DNA of 64,000 nucleotides from Pseudomonas viridiflava (lineage in GTDB: Bacteria; Pseudomonadota; Gammaproteobacteria; Pseudomonadales; Pseudomonadaceae), in contig NZ_UPSE01000198.1 in the NCBI RefSeq assembly GCF_900573885.1, positions 310,001 through 374,000 of the forward strand. The letters are read 5' to 3'. Below the pieces are notes generated by a model. That model saw nothing but the letters and a program-made list of their open reading frames with translations, searched no databases and had not been told where the DNA came from. This document shows, one piece after another, positions 1 to 9,689 of this stretch (positions are counted from its first letter, which is position 1; every line of letters starts with the position of its first letter). A program made the position numbers and the translations under genes.

Positions 1-73
1 CACAAGCGCGCTCGACTTTTGCCGGGTCTGCCTCTAAGGTACGCGAACTTTGTCGGAATTTTCACATTCGAAC

Positions 74-544
74 ATGACCCCAGCCATCGACCTGTTAAAA
101 AAAGCCGGCGCCGCCCATCAGGTGTTGAGTTACAGCCACGACCCCAAGGCTGCCTCGTACGGCCTGGAAGCGGCGGAAAAGCTGGGCCTGGAACCTGCCC
201 GGGTGTTCAAAACCCTGTTGGCCGCGAGCGAGAAGGGCGAGTTGTTGGTGGCGGTGGTGCCGGTGGCAGGCACGCTTGACCTCAAAGCCCTGGCGCACGC
301 CGCCGGGGTGAAGAAAGCTGATATGGCCGACCCCGCCGCCGCCCAGCGCTCCACGGGTTATTTGCTTGGCGGCATCAGTCCGCTGGGGCAGAAAAAACGC
401 CTGCGCACGTTTATCGACGACAGCGCCAGGCAACACCCAAGTATTTATGTAAGCGCCGGCCGCCGTGGCCTGGAAGTGGAATTGGCTGCCGATGTGCTGG
501 CCGCGCACTGCCAGGGGCAATTCGCAGCCATTGGCCGCGAATAA
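74..544 (+). CDS. ybaK: YbaK/EbsC-family Cys-tRNA(Pro) deacylase
   Basis: 156-residue single-domain protein of the YbaK/EbsC family, cytoplasmic enzymes that hydrolyse Cys-tRNA(Pro) mischarged by prolyl-tRNA synthetase. The motif RVFKTLLA around residue 42 holds the conserved lysine of the family, and the GGISPLGQKK loop in the second half is typical. Length matches the family (about 155-160). I chose the ATG at 74 because the longer frame would start at a TTG (50) and adds eight residues that do not look like the family N-terminus. It is followed 61 bp later by glpK in the same direction; no functional link between the two is evident. Identity is secure at family level; the exact tRNA substrate is inferred. 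Confidence 0.88.
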   Translation: MTPAIDLLKKAGAAHQVLSYSHDPKAASYGLEAAEKLGLEPARVFKTLLAASEKGELLVAVVPVAGTLDLKALAHAAGVKKADMADPAAAQRSTGYLLGGISPLGQKKRLRTFIDDSARQHPSIYVSAGRRGLEVELAADVLAAHCQGQFAAIGRE

Positions 545-605
545 CCGGTGAGTCAGCGGGTTCGCCGCGGGCGAAGTCCTCACGAACAATAACAAGGAAG
601 CGCAG

Positions 606-2093
<1,488 letters not shown>

Positions 2094-2190
2094 TACCCGC
2101 GCTGTTGCGCTGCAAAAAGCGCCGGCTGTATCAGGCCGGCCGCTAACAATCCCGGTATCGTGAGCGCCTTCTTGCACCCGGAGCGCGCCC

Positions 2191-2973
2191 ATGTCCCTCG
2201 ACTTTCACCAGATCGACGCCTTTACCCAGCAGCCATTCGCCGGCAACCCGGCGATCGTCTACCGCCTGGACAGCTGGCTGGACGAAGCACGCATGCAGGC
2301 CATCGCCGCCGAGCACAATCTGGCGGAAACGGCGTTTGTGGTGAAAGAGGGCGAGGTGTGGCATATCCGCTGGTTCACGCCCACTTGTGAAGTGCCGTTG
2401 TGCGGCCACGCCACACTGGCCAGCGCCTTTGCCCTGTTCACTGTGCATGGCGAAACAGCCGAGCAACTGAACTTCATCTGCCAGTCAGGCGCATTGAGCG
2501 TGAGCCGTGAGGGCGAGCGTCTGGTTCTGAACTTTCCGAAGCTGCCGGGCGAGGTAATCGAAGCCAGCGCAGTCATCAGGGCGGCGGTGAACGCACCGGT
2601 TGTCGAGGTGCTGGATACCGGCAAAGAGCTACTGGTGGTGCTGGAAAGCGAGCAGCAGGTGCGTGATTGTCAGCCAGACCTGGCGGCTGTCGCCACGTTG
2701 CCCTGGCTGGGTATGATCATCACCGCGCCCGGCGAACGGCATGACTTCGTCTCTCGCTACTTCGCGCCTGCTATCGGCATCGACGAAGACCCGGTAACCG
2801 GCTCGATCCATTGCAGCCTGATTCCTTACTGGGCAGAACGACTGGGCAAAACCCGACTCGACGCCTTTCAGTGTTCGGCGCGCGGCGGTGAGCTGTTTTG
2901 CCAACTTGAAGGCGAACGCGTGAGCATTGCGGGCCATGCGGTGCTGGTGGCCAGCGGAACGCTACACCTGTAA
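2191..2973 (+). CDS. PhzF-family isomerase/epimerase-like protein
   Basis: 260-residue protein of the PhzF/diaminopimelate-epimerase fold. N-terminal QIDAFTQQPFAGNPAIV, the catalytic glutamate in NLAETAFV (Glu46, equivalent to Glu45 of PhzF), the CGHATLA loop and the C-terminal DEDPVTGSIHCSL motif are all present, so the two-lobed active site looks complete. PhzF itself isomerises a phenazine precursor, but most Pseudomonas paralogues are not in phenazine clusters and have unknown substrates; no phenazine genes are nearby. GAGCGCGCCC precedes the ATG with only a weak ribosome site. It is the last plus-strand gene before the convergent ABC ATPase gene. Family assignment is firm, substrate unknown. 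Confidence 0.9.
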   Translation: MSLDFHQIDAFTQQPFAGNPAIVYRLDSWLDEARMQAIAAEHNLAETAFVVKEGEVWHIRWFTPTCEVPLCGHATLASAFALFTVHGETAEQLNFICQSGALSVSREGERLVLNFPKLPGEVIEASAVIRAAVNAPVVEVLDTGKELLVVLESEQQVRDCQPDLAAVATLPWLGMIITAPGERHDFVSRYFAPAIGIDEDPVTGSIHCSLIPYWAERLGKTRLDAFQCSARGGELFCQLEGERVSIAGHAVLVASGTLHL

Positions 2974-2997
2974 CGCCGAGGGGCAGGCAGCCGGCGT

Positions 2998-4053
2998 CTA
3001 GAGCTGGCTGCCGGGTGCCGCAAACGTGACCACATGCTCGGCTGCCAGGCGCACGCCAACATGCTCGCCGGGCCGGCGTTGCACATGGCTGGGGAACAAC
3101 GCCTCGACATGCCCGCCGGTTGCCAGGCGCAGGCGATACAGGGTGTTGGCGCCGAGAAAACTGCTGCTCAGCACAAGGGCCTGTTGCTCACCGTGTTCGG
3201 CAAAGGCCAGGTCGTCGGGACGCAGCAGCACGTCCACGGGGCTGCCGGCCGGCCAGTCACGAGGCTGGCAACGCACCACGCCCAGCTCGGTCTGCACCGA
3301 CTCACGGCTGAGCAACTCGCCGCGAATGAAATAACCCTGCCCGATAAAGCTCGCCACAAACGCCGTTTGCGGACGGTGGTAGAGGTTGTACGGCGTATCC
3401 CACTGCTCAAGGTGACCTTCCTTGAACACGCCGACCTGATCGCTGACGGCGAACGCTTCTTCCTGATCATGTGTCACCAGAACCGCGCTGGTGCCGCGCG
3501 CCTTGAGAATCTCGCGCACTTCCTGGCTCAAGCGCCGGCGTAGCTCGTTGTCGAGGTTGGAAAACGGCTCATCGAGCAGCAGCAATTGCGGCTCCGGCGC
3601 CAACGCCCGGGCGAGCGCCACGCGCTGCTGCTGACCGCCGGAAAGCTCGTGGGGGAAACGTTTGCTCAAGGTGGAGAGCTTCACCAGCTCCAGCAGCTCA
3701 GCCGTTATCTGCGCGCAGTTGGCTTGCTGGCGGATGCCAAAGGCGACGTTGTCGGCGACGGTCAGGTGGGGAAACAGGGCGTAATCCTGAAACACCATGC
3801 CGATGCGGCGCTTCTCCGGCGCCAGGGTAAAGCCGGGGCGAGAGAGCAGGGTGCCGGCGAGCTGGATGTCGCCATGCACCACCGGCTCAAAACCCGCAAT
3901 GGCGCGCAATGTGGTGGTTTTGCCGCAGCCCGAAGGCCCCAGCAGACAGCCGATTTCACCCTCGTGGAGGGTGAGATCGAGCTGCTGAACCACGAGATGG
4001 TCGTGGTAGCCGCAGCTGAGGTTACGCAGGGTTAGCAGTGGCGCCGCACTCAT
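2998..4053 (-). CDS. ABC transporter ATP-binding protein (FbpC/PotA-like) with C-terminal TOBE domain
   Basis: 351-residue importer ATPase. N-terminal ATPase domain (about residues 5-235) has Walker [10 protein letters not shown], signature [15 protein letters not shown], Walker [13 protein letters not shown] and switch VLVTHD. The C-terminal part (about 240-351) is the regulatory OB/TOBE region of the iron(III)/polyamine/sulfate class. Its start overlaps the argF stop as ATGA (4050-4053), so it is probably translated from the argF message. No permease or binding-protein gene adjoins it, so it must work with membrane partners encoded elsewhere; the substrate (iron, polyamine or another) cannot be read from the sequence. 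Best described as FbpC-like. Confidence 0.85.
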   Translation of the reverse strand: MSAAPLLTLRNLSCGYHDHLVVQQLDLTLHEGEIGCLLGPSGCGKTTTLRAIAGFEPVVHGDIQLAGTLLSRPGFTLAPEKRRIGMVFQDYALFPHLTVADNVAFGIRQQANCAQITAELLELVKLSTLSKRFPHELSGGQQQRVALARALAPEPQLLLLDEPFSNLDNELRRRLSQEVREILKARGTSAVLVTHDQEEAFAVSDQVGVFKEGHLEQWDTPYNLYHRPQTAFVASFIGQGYFIRGELLSRESVQTELGVVRCQPRDWPAGSPVDVLLRPDDLAFAEHGEQQALVLSSSFLGANTLYRLRLATGGHVEALFPSHVQRRPGEHVGVRLAAEHVVTFAAPGSQL

Positions 4054-4973
4054 GCCGAGCGATAACCAGGCTCGACGAGCATTTCCAGCAATGCTTTCTG
4101 CGCGTGAAGGCGATTTTCAGCCTGATCCCACGCAGCGGAGCGCGGATCGTCGAGCAAGTCCTCACTGATTTCCTCGCCTCGGTGGGCGGGCAGGCAGTGC
4201 AGGAACAGCACGTCGCTGGCGGCCTGGTCGAGCAGGGCGCGGGTAACCTGGTAAGGAGCGAACAGCGCGAGACGCTCGGCGGCTTCTTCTTCCTGGCCCA
4301 TGGAGGTCCACACGTCGGTGCTGACCAAGTGAGCCCCGGCTACGGCTTCACGCGGGTCGCGCACGATCGTCACGCGACCGCCCGCGGCATCGAGAAAACT
4401 GGCGTTCGGCTCATAGCCTTCCGGGCAGGCCACGCGCAGCTGGAAATCAAATTGCTGGGCGGCTTCGATGTAGCTGTTGCACATGTTGTTGCCGTCGCCA
4501 ATCCAGGCCACGGTCTTGCCCTTGATGGCGCCGCGCAGTTCCTGATACGTCTGCATGTCCGCCAGCAGTTGGCAGGGGTGCAGGTCGTCCGACAAACCAT
4601 TGATAACCGGCACGCGCGAATGGGCAGCGAATTCGGTGAGGGTGCTGTGGGCGAACGTGCGGATCATCACCGCGTCGAGCATGCGCGACATAACGATGGC
4701 GGCATCGCTGACGGGCTCGCCACGGCCGAGTTGGGTATCACGCGGCGACAGGAAAATAGCCTGGCCACCGAGCTGAATCATGCCGGCCTCGAAAGAGAGG
4801 CGGGTGCGGGTAGACGCTTTTTCGAAAATCATGCCCAGCACGCGATTTTTCAGCGGCTCGAAAAGGACGCCTCGATTGCGCAGGCTCTTCAGCTCGATGC
4901 CACGACGGATCAGGCCCAGCAACTCATCGGGCGTGCAGTCCATTAGCGAGAGAAAGTGTCTTGCGCTCATCAT
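4050..4973 (-). CDS. argF: Ornithine carbamoyltransferase, anabolic
   Basis: 307-residue cytoplasmic enzyme making citrulline from ornithine and carbamoyl phosphate, the step before ArgG (also in this window at 12.6 kb). Carbamoyl-phosphate motif FEKASTRTR, the [12 protein letters not shown] segment, ornithine-binding [13 protein letters not shown] (SMG loop) and the catalytic [13 protein letters not shown] are present. Length equals the short anabolic Pseudomonas ArgF; catabolic ArcB is about 335 residues. It begins with tandem Met codons (4973 or 4970). It leads a two-gene unit with the overlapping ABC ATPase gene. No arc genes are nearby. Confidence 0.95.
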   Translation of the reverse strand: MMSARHFLSLMDCTPDELLGLIRRGIELKSLRNRGVLFEPLKNRVLGMIFEKASTRTRLSFEAGMIQLGGQAIFLSPRDTQLGRGEPVSDAAIVMSRMLDAVMIRTFAHSTLTEFAAHSRVPVINGLSDDLHPCQLLADMQTYQELRGAIKGKTVAWIGDGNNMCNSYIEAAQQFDFQLRVACPEGYEPNASFLDAAGGRVTIVRDPREAVAGAHLVSTDVWTSMGQEEEAAERLALFAPYQVTRALLDQAASDVLFLHCLPAHRGEEISEDLLDDPRSAAWDQAENRLHAQKALLEMLVEPGYRSA

Positions 4974-5201
4974 TCACTACCTTTTGTACAACGATTGCGC
5001 TGGTAAACAAGCCGGGCCTTTTCCAGAAAAGGTTTTCACAGGAAAAAGGGCTCTACCAGCGGCTGTGGGCCGCACGGTGCGACGAAATGGGGAGGCGGGA
5101 TCTTATAAGGAAATGTCGCGCCGTGTCATCTTTGGCACGAGTTGCGGTTAGGCGAGACGCCCGGACCCTTTGTGCTTCGCGGCCTGGCCCGTTTTTCAGG
5201 C

Positions 5202-5234
5202 ATAAAAAAACCCCGCCGAAGCGGGGTTCTTTTT
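5202..5234. terminator. Bidirectional Rho-independent terminator downstream of cspA
   Basis: Stem AACCCCGC (5209-5216), tetraloop CGAA, stem GCGGGGTT (5221-5228), with an A-run on the left and a T-run on the right. On the minus strand it lies 16 bp after the cspA stop and ends in a U-run, so it should terminate cspA; it would also block read-through on the plus strand. Confidence 0.85.
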
Positions 5235-5249
5235 GAAGCGCGGGGAGTC

Positions 5250-5462
5250 TTAGACTACCTGTACTTCTTCAGCTTGCATGCCTTTCTGGCCTTTAGCGGC
5301 CACGAAAGATACGGTCTGACCTTCTTTCAAGCTTTTGAAGCCATCGGATTGGATAGCTTTGAAGTGCACGAACAGGTCAGCGCCGCCGTTGCTTGGAGTG
5401 ATGAAGCCGAAGCCTTTTTCATCGTTGAACCATTTAACGGTACCAGTTTCGCGATTAGCCAT
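5250..5462 (-). CDS. cspA: Cold-shock family protein (CspA-like)
   Basis: 70-residue single cold-shock domain, an RNA/ssDNA-binding chaperone. RNP1 motif KGFGFITP (residues 16-23) and RNP2 LFVHFKAI (30-37) are intact. I placed the start at 5462, giving [13 protein letters not shown], the standard N-terminus; the frame stays open to 5768 but those residues have no resemblance to the family. A long leader upstream and a strong terminator just downstream make it a monocistronic unit. Pseudomonas carries several cspA paralogues; which one this is cannot be decided here. Confidence 0.93.
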   Translation of the reverse strand: MANRETGTVKWFNDEKGFGFITPSNGGADLFVHFKAIQSDGFKSLKEGQTVSFVAAKGQKGMQAEEVQVV

Positions 5463-5861
5463 GGTGTAGATCCTTGAACAGAGTGGATTGCGGCGGGCTA
5501 CAGGCCCAGCCAGTACTGAGTGCAAAGAGTTATCGGAATACGTGTAGATGGTTGGATCGAGATCTAAACACCAGGTTGCGATTCGCGGTACACATGCAGC
5601 ACAGTGGCCTAAAGATACGCACTTTGTTGGAGTAATGCGACTAGCGAAGGCCCTGTAATCGATATAAATGGCATATATCTGCTGAAACGCGGGTCGGTTG
5701 GCAGTAAAAAAACGCTGTAGGGCCCGTCTGAAGAACGCTATGGATTCCCCTGATGAGCCCCAATTCATGGGGCTTAAGCCTATGGTGCAGCCGCATCTTG
5801 CGCTCCATAGTCACCGCTTACCGACCGAATGCGTCGTCGCAAATAAAAATGAGGCTAGGCC
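5463..5861. other. Divergent intergenic region: cspA leader and promoter region of the molybdopterin oxidoreductase
   Basis: About 400 bp between cspA (leftward) and the oxidoreductase gene (rightward). It must hold both promoters. A long untranslated leader for cspA is expected from the family, but I could not confidently mark a cold-box or a -35/-10 pair. No gene seen. Confidence 0.4.
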
Positions 5862-7970
5862 ATGACCAAGACCCTCCACCACCGTGCATGCCACTTATGT
5901 GAAGCCATTTGCGGGCTGAGCATCGAAACCGACACCCTTCCTGACGGCTCCCAGCAGATTCTCTCTATTAAGGGCGACGCGCTGGACAGCTTCAGCCAGG
6001 GCCACATTTGCCCCAAGGCAGTGGCGCTGCAAGATATCCAGCACGACCCCGACCGCCTGCGTCAGCCCATGCGCCGTGTGGGTGGCGAATGGCAGGCCAT
6101 TGAGTGGGACGAAGCGTTCGAGTTGGTCGCCAGTCGCCTGGTCGACATTCAGACGCGTCACGGGCAAAATTCCGTTGCCGTGTACCAGGGCAACCCGAGC
6201 GTGCATAACTACGGGCTGATGACCCACAGCAATTACTTTCTCGGCCAGCTGAAAACGCGCAACCGCTATTCGGCAACCTCGGTGGATCAATTGCCCCATC
6301 ACCTCACCAGCCACTTGATGTACGGCCACGGGTTGTTGATTCCAATTCCCGATATCGATCACACCGACTTCATGCTGATTCTGGGCGGCAACCCGCTGGC
6401 CTCCAACGGCAGCATCATGACCGTGCCCAACGTCGAGAAACGCCTGAAAGCCATTCGCGCGCGCGGCGGCAAGGTGGTGGTGGTCGACCCGCGCCGCAGC
6501 GAAACGGCGGCCATCGCGGACCAGCATGTTTTTGTCCGTCCGGGGCAGGACGCTGCGCTGCTGTTCGGCGTACTCAATACGCTGTTCGAAGAAGGGCTGA
6601 CCCGCGTCAGTCACCTGCCGATCGAAGGGCTGGCCGAGGTGCGCAGCGCCGTGGCGGCCTTTACCGCTGAAGCGATGAGCGCCCGTTGCGGTGTTCCCGC
6701 CGAGACCATTCGCCAACTGGCGCGAGACTTTGCCGCGGCCGATTCAGCTGTGTGTTACGGCCGTATGGGCGTTTCCACGCAGGTGTTCGGCACGCTCTGC
6801 CAATGGGTGGTGCAACTGATCAATCTGGTGACTGGCAACCTCGACCGCGTCGGCGGCGTGCTATGCACAGAGCCGGCCGTGGATCTGGTCGCCAGCACCT
6901 CGGGTGGGCATTTCAATCGCTGGCAGAGCCGCGTTTCCGGCCTGCCGGAGTACGGTGGCGAGTTGCCGGTGTCGGCGCTGGCCGAGGAAATGCTCACGCC
7001 GGGAGAAGGGCAGATTCGCGCGCTGGTCACCGTTGCCGGCAATCCGGTGCTGTCGACCCCCAACGGTCGCCAGCTGGAACAGGCGCTGGACGGCCTGGAG
7101 TTCATGCTGTGCATCGACTTCTATATCAACGAAACCACCCGTTACGCCGACCTGATTCTGCCGCCGACCGCGCCGCTTGAGCATGATCACTACGACACCA
7201 CGTTCAACGTATTCGCCGTGCGCAACGTGACCCGCTTCAACGAGCCGGTACTGGCCAAGCCCCAGGGCGCGCTGCATGACTGGGAAATTTTCATCGGCCT
7301 GGCCAAGGCCTTTGCCAGCAAGACCGAGGCAACGCTGAAGCCGACCATAGAACCGGCGCAGATGATCGACATGGGCCTGCGCATGGGCCTGTACGGCGAC
7401 AGTTCCGAGCACAAGCTGTCTGTCGCCAAGCTGCGCGAGTTTCCCCATGGCGTCGATTTGGGCGCGTTGAAACCCAACTTGCAGGCCCGGCTGAAAACCC
7501 CAGGCAAAACCGTGCTGGCAGCGCCGCAGATACTGCTTGATGACATCGCCCGTTTCGCGTCGCAGCCGGTGCCGCAAGCCGGTGAGCTGGTGCTGATCGG
7601 CCGCCGCCATGTGCGCAGCAACAACTCGTGGATGCACAACTATCACCGTCTCGTGAAGGGCAAGCCGCGCCATCAACTGCTGATGAACCCGCAGGACATG
7701 GCCAGCCGGGCGCTCAGCGACGGTCAGCGCGTCAGCGTGCGTTCGCGGGTTGGCATGATCGAAGTGGAAGTGGCCGGCAGCGATGACATGATGCCGGGCG
7801 TGGTCAGCTTGCCCCATGGCTGGGGCCATGGCCGACCGGGCGTGCAGATGGCGATTGCCAGCGCACAGCCGGGCGCCAGCGCCAATGACCTGACCGATGA
7901 ACGCCACCTCGACGTGCTGTCTGGCAATGCGGCGCTCAATGGCGTGCCGGTTGTGGTGGCGGCGGCGTAG
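5862..7970 (+). CDS. Molybdopterin-dependent oxidoreductase with N-terminal [4Fe-4S] cluster
   Basis: 702-residue protein of the formate dehydrogenase/DMSO reductase superfamily. An N-terminal cluster motif RACHLCEAICGL plus a later Cys (Cys10, 13, 17 and 50) binds one [4Fe-4S] centre; bis-MGD-binding segments include LILGGNPLASNGS and VVVDPRRSETA, and the C-terminal molydopterin dinucleotide-binding domain starts near residue 580. There is no twin-arginine signal, so it is cytoplasmic. In the region where formate dehydrogenases and periplasmic nitrate reductases carry the Sec/Cys molybdenum ligand, this protein reads SATSVDQLPHH with no cysteine, so a different ligand or activity is likely. 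No maturation or partner electron-transfer gene is adjacent; substrate unknown. Confidence 0.85.
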   Translation: MTKTLHHRACHLCEAICGLSIETDTLPDGSQQILSIKGDALDSFSQGHICPKAVALQDIQHDPDRLRQPMRRVGGEWQAIEWDEAFELVASRLVDIQTRHGQNSVAVYQGNPSVHNYGLMTHSNYFLGQLKTRNRYSATSVDQLPHHLTSHLMYGHGLLIPIPDIDHTDFMLILGGNPLASNGSIMTVPNVEKRLKAIRARGGKVVVVDPRRSETAAIADQHVFVRPGQDAALLFGVLNTLFEEGLTRVSHLPIEGLAEVRSAVAAFTAEAMSARCGVPAETIRQLARDFAAADSAVCYGRMGVSTQVFGTLCQWVVQLINLVTGNLDRVGGVLCTEPAVDLVASTSGGHFNRWQSRVSGLPEYGGELPVSALAEEMLTPGEGQIRALVTVAGNPVLSTPNGRQLEQALDGLEFMLCIDFYINETTRYADLILPPTAPLEHDHYDTTFNVFAVRNVTRFNEPVLAKPQGALHDWEIFIGLAKAFASKTEATLKPTIEPAQMIDMGLRMGLYGDSSEHKLSVAKLREFPHGVDLGALKPNLQARLKTPGKTVLAAPQILLDDIARFASQPVPQAGELVLIGRRHVRSNNSWMHNYHRLVKGKPRHQLLMNPQDMASRALSDGQRVSVRSRVGMIEVEVAGSDDMMPGVVSLPHGWGHGRPGVQMAIASAQPGASANDLTDERHLDVLSGNAALNGVPVVVAAA

Positions 7971-8095
7971 CCGTCTCGCTACGACGATAGGAGGGTCGCG
8001 CCAAGCGCGCGGCTTTCCGATACAATGCGCGTCACCGTGTCGGCCCGTGAGTCGGCGAGTTTGACTGTCAGATAGGCCTTAGTGCTGAGGTACCC

Positions 8096-8422
8096 ATGGA
8101 TATCATCGAAACTATCAAAGAGCAGATCGCGAACAACGCCATTCTGCTGTACATGAAAGGCTCCCCGAACGCCCCGCAATGTGGCTTCTCGTCGAAAGCC
8201 GCTCAGGTTGTCATGGCATGCGGCGAAAAATTCGCCTACGTCGACATCCTGCAAAACCCTGAAATTCGCGCCAACCTGCCGAAATACGCGAACTGGCCAA
8301 CCTTCCCGCAGCTGTGGGTCGGTGGTGAGCTGGTCGGTGGCAGCGACATCATGGTTGAGATGTTTGAAAACGGTGAGCTGCAAACCATGGTTAAAGCCGC
8401 CGCTGCCAAAGCCGACGCCTGA
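8096..8422 (+). CDS. grxD: Monothiol glutaredoxin GrxD (Grx4)
   Basis: 108-residue class II glutaredoxin with the CGFS active-site motif (Cys29-Ser32), the KGSPNAPQ approach segment, the WPTFPQLWV cis-proline loop and GGSD glutathione-binding motif. Family members hold a bridging [2Fe-2S] cluster with glutathione and pass it to Fe-S proteins, often with BolA. It lies next to bacterioferritin and its ferredoxin, consistent with an iron-handling neighbourhood in Pseudomonas. GAGG at 8086-8089 is the ribosome site. Its terminator is interrupted by an inserted repeat element. Confidence 0.95.
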   Translation: MDIIETIKEQIANNAILLYMKGSPNAPQCGFSSKAAQVVMACGEKFAYVDILQNPEIRANLPKYANWPTFPQLWVGGELVGGSDIMVEMFENGELQTMVKAAAAKADA

Positions 8423-8435
8423 TCAGCTGACGCGC

Positions 8436-8615
8436 AATAAAAAGCCCCGCACGAACAGACCGTGTGAAAACGTAGCGAGCGAAGGTTTAGCAAGGCAAAA
8501 ACAGGGGGCGAAGCGGAGTTGACACGTAGTCAATGAGCATTTGCCGCCTGTTTTTAACGCCGCTAAACCGAGCGCAGTAGTTTTCACACGGTCTGACGAA
8601 GCGGGGCTTTTTATT
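8436..8615. terminator. grxD/bfr convergent terminator split by an inserted element
   Basis: Outer stem AATAAAAAGCCCCGC (8436-8450) pairs perfectly with GCGGGGCTTTTTATT (8601-8615), 15 of 15 bases. The original loop was evidently ACGAA; today that pentamer occurs on both sides of a 140-bp insert (8451-8455 and 8596-8600). The inserted element is itself a long palindrome, so the whole 180 bp can still fold as one hairpin and may remain a functional bidirectional terminator. Confidence 0.85.
8456..8595. mobile_element. 140-bp MITE-like inverted-repeat element with 5-bp target duplication
   Basis: Perfect 16-bp terminal inverted repeats CAGACCGTGTGAAAAC (8456-8471) and GTTTTCACACGGTCTG (8580-8595); the rest of the element is an imperfect palindrome centred on TTGACACGTAGTCAA (8519-8533). 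It is flanked by direct repeats ACGAA, as expected for transposition with 5-bp target duplication. It has no coding capacity, so a transposase must act in trans. I do not recognise the parent insertion sequence. Confidence 0.8.
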
Positions 8616-8624
8616 GCCTGACGA

Positions 8625-9095
8625 TTACTCGTCCATCTGCGATTGCAGGTAGTTCTGCAGACCGACTTTGTCGATCAGGCTGAGTTGGGTTTCCAGCCAG
8701 TCGATGTGCTCTTCCTCGGAGCAGAGGATGTCTTCGAGCAGTTCGCGACTGGCGTAGTCGCCAATGCTCTCGCAGTAGGCGATGGCTTCTTTAAGGTCGA
8801 TGTGCGCTTTGTGTTCGATGTTCAGATCGCACTCAAGCATTTCCTTGGTGTTCTCGCCGATCAGAATCTTGCCGAGGTCTTGCAGGTTTGGCAGGCCTTC
8901 GAGAAACAGGATGCGCTTGATCAGCTTGTCCGCGTGTTTCATCTCGTCGATGGACTCGTGGTACTCGTGCTCGCCCAGTTTTTTCAGGCCCCAGTCTTCG
9001 TACATGCGCGCATGCAGGAAGTATTGGTTGATGGCGACCAGCTCGTTGCCGAGAATTTTGTTGAGGTGCTGGATGACTTTCTTGTCGCCTTTCAT
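8625..9095 (-). CDS. bfr: Bacterioferritin, haem-binding type
   Basis: 156-residue ferritin-like iron-storage subunit forming a 24-mer. Ferroxidase ligands Glu18, Glu51 and His54 and the downstream EEEH motif are visible, and Met52 (in DEMKHAD) is the haem ligand that distinguishes bacterioferritins from plain ferritins. Start set at 9095, giving [13 protein letters not shown]; the frame continues to 9266 but the extra 57 residues are basic and unlike the family. It is next to bfd, whose product docks on bacterioferritin to reduce the haem and release iron. Transcribed separately from bfd, since a terminator lies between them. Confidence 0.95.
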   Translation of the reverse strand: MKGDKKVIQHLNKILGNELVAINQYFLHARMYEDWGLKKLGEHEYHESIDEMKHADKLIKRILFLEGLPNLQDLGKILIGENTKEMLECDLNIEHKAHIDLKEAIAYCESIGDYASRELLEDILCSEEEHIDWLETQLSLIDKVGLQNYLQSQMDE

Positions 9096-9251
9096 GTCTG
9101 CGGCCTGCCGTGCAAGGGGGTGATAGCGTGAGAGTCTGCCCCTGCGCCTCCGGGCTGTCAAATGTAAGTAGTTGAATTTAAACGGAAAATAAACCCGAAT
9201 ACGAATGTTTAGATTCCGCGTCTTGGTGCTAACTACTTGAATTTCAGGCAT

Positions 9252-9279
9252 AAAAAAACCGGACACCAGGTCCGGTTTT
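9252..9279 (-). terminator. Rho-independent terminator of bfd
   Basis: Stem AAAACCGGAC (9255-9264) and GTCCGGTTTT (9270-9279), loop ACCAG. On the minus strand the hairpin follows the bfd stop by about 16 bp and ends in a run of seven T, separating bfd from bfr. Confidence 0.85.
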
Positions 9280-9294
9280 CAGAATTTGACTACT

Positions 9295-9513
9295 TTAAGC
9301 GGCAGAAAATTGTGCTGGATAACCCTGCGCGGCCTGGCTGCTTTGAACTTCGGTGAGCGCCTCGCGCACTACTTTCTTGGCGAGCGTCGCGCATTTGCCG
9401 CACTGGCTGGCAACTTCCAGCGACTCGCGAACGTCACGGTAGCTGCAGCAACCTTCGTAGATTGCATCGCGGATCTGACCGTCGGTAACACCCATGCAAA
9501 GGCATACGTACAT
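9295..9513 (-). CDS. bfd: Bacterioferritin-associated ferredoxin
   Basis: 72-residue [2Fe-2S] protein of the BFD-like family. Cluster ligands are Cys4 and Cys6 (VCLC) and Cys38 and Cys41 (QCGKC), the unusual Bfd spacing. The middle contains the conserved VTDGQIRDAI helix and a CCS pair. Bfd transfers electrons to haem in bacterioferritin so that stored iron is mobilised during starvation. A Fur-box-like sequence sits in the expected promoter position upstream (about 9552-9572), in line with iron-starvation induction. The C-terminal tail after residue 58 is variable and probably disordered. Confidence 0.93.
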   Translation of the reverse strand: MYVCLCMGVTDGQIRDAIYEGCCSYRDVRESLEVASQCGKCATLAKKVVREALTEVQSSQAAQGYPAQFSAA

Positions 9514-9551
9514 ATAAGGTCCGAACTCAAAGTGACTTGATGCAGAGGATA

Positions 9552-9572
9552 TTAATGTTAATGAGAATGCTT
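9552..9572 (-). promoter_or_regulatory. Candidate Fur box upstream of bfd
   Basis: TTAATGTTAATGAGAATGCTT (read on +) contains the hexamer-array pattern of Fur operators, with the strongly conserved ATGAGAAT half. It is 39 bp upstream of the bfd start, where a Fur operator would overlap the promoter. Assigned by pattern only. Confidence 0.55.
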
Positions 9573-9638
9573 GTCAAAACTCGATAGAGACGATTCCTAC
9601 GGTTACGGATGAACGGTTTCCTTTCAGACGCCGGGCAT

Positions 9639-9670
9639 AAAAAAACCCGGCACAGCGGCCGGGTTTTTTA
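9639..9670 (-). terminator. Rho-independent terminator of pyrC-rnt
   Basis: Stem AAACCCGGC (9643-9651) and GCCGGGTTT (9658-9666), loop ACAGCG, flanked by A- and T-runs. It lies about 20 bp beyond the rnt stop on the minus strand. Confidence 0.85.
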
Positions 9671-9689
9671 AAGCGGAGCAGGGGAGCGA

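Noticed and set aside
5463..5768. N-terminal extension of the cold-shock protein (frame open to 5768)
   Set aside because: The extra 102 residues are not family-like and lie in the expected untranslated leader; the standard [12 protein letters not shown] start is used.
8456..8595. Possible structured small RNA in the long palindrome
   Set aside because: Terminal inverted repeats plus 5-bp flanking duplications explain the structure better as a transposed element; no promoter was seen.
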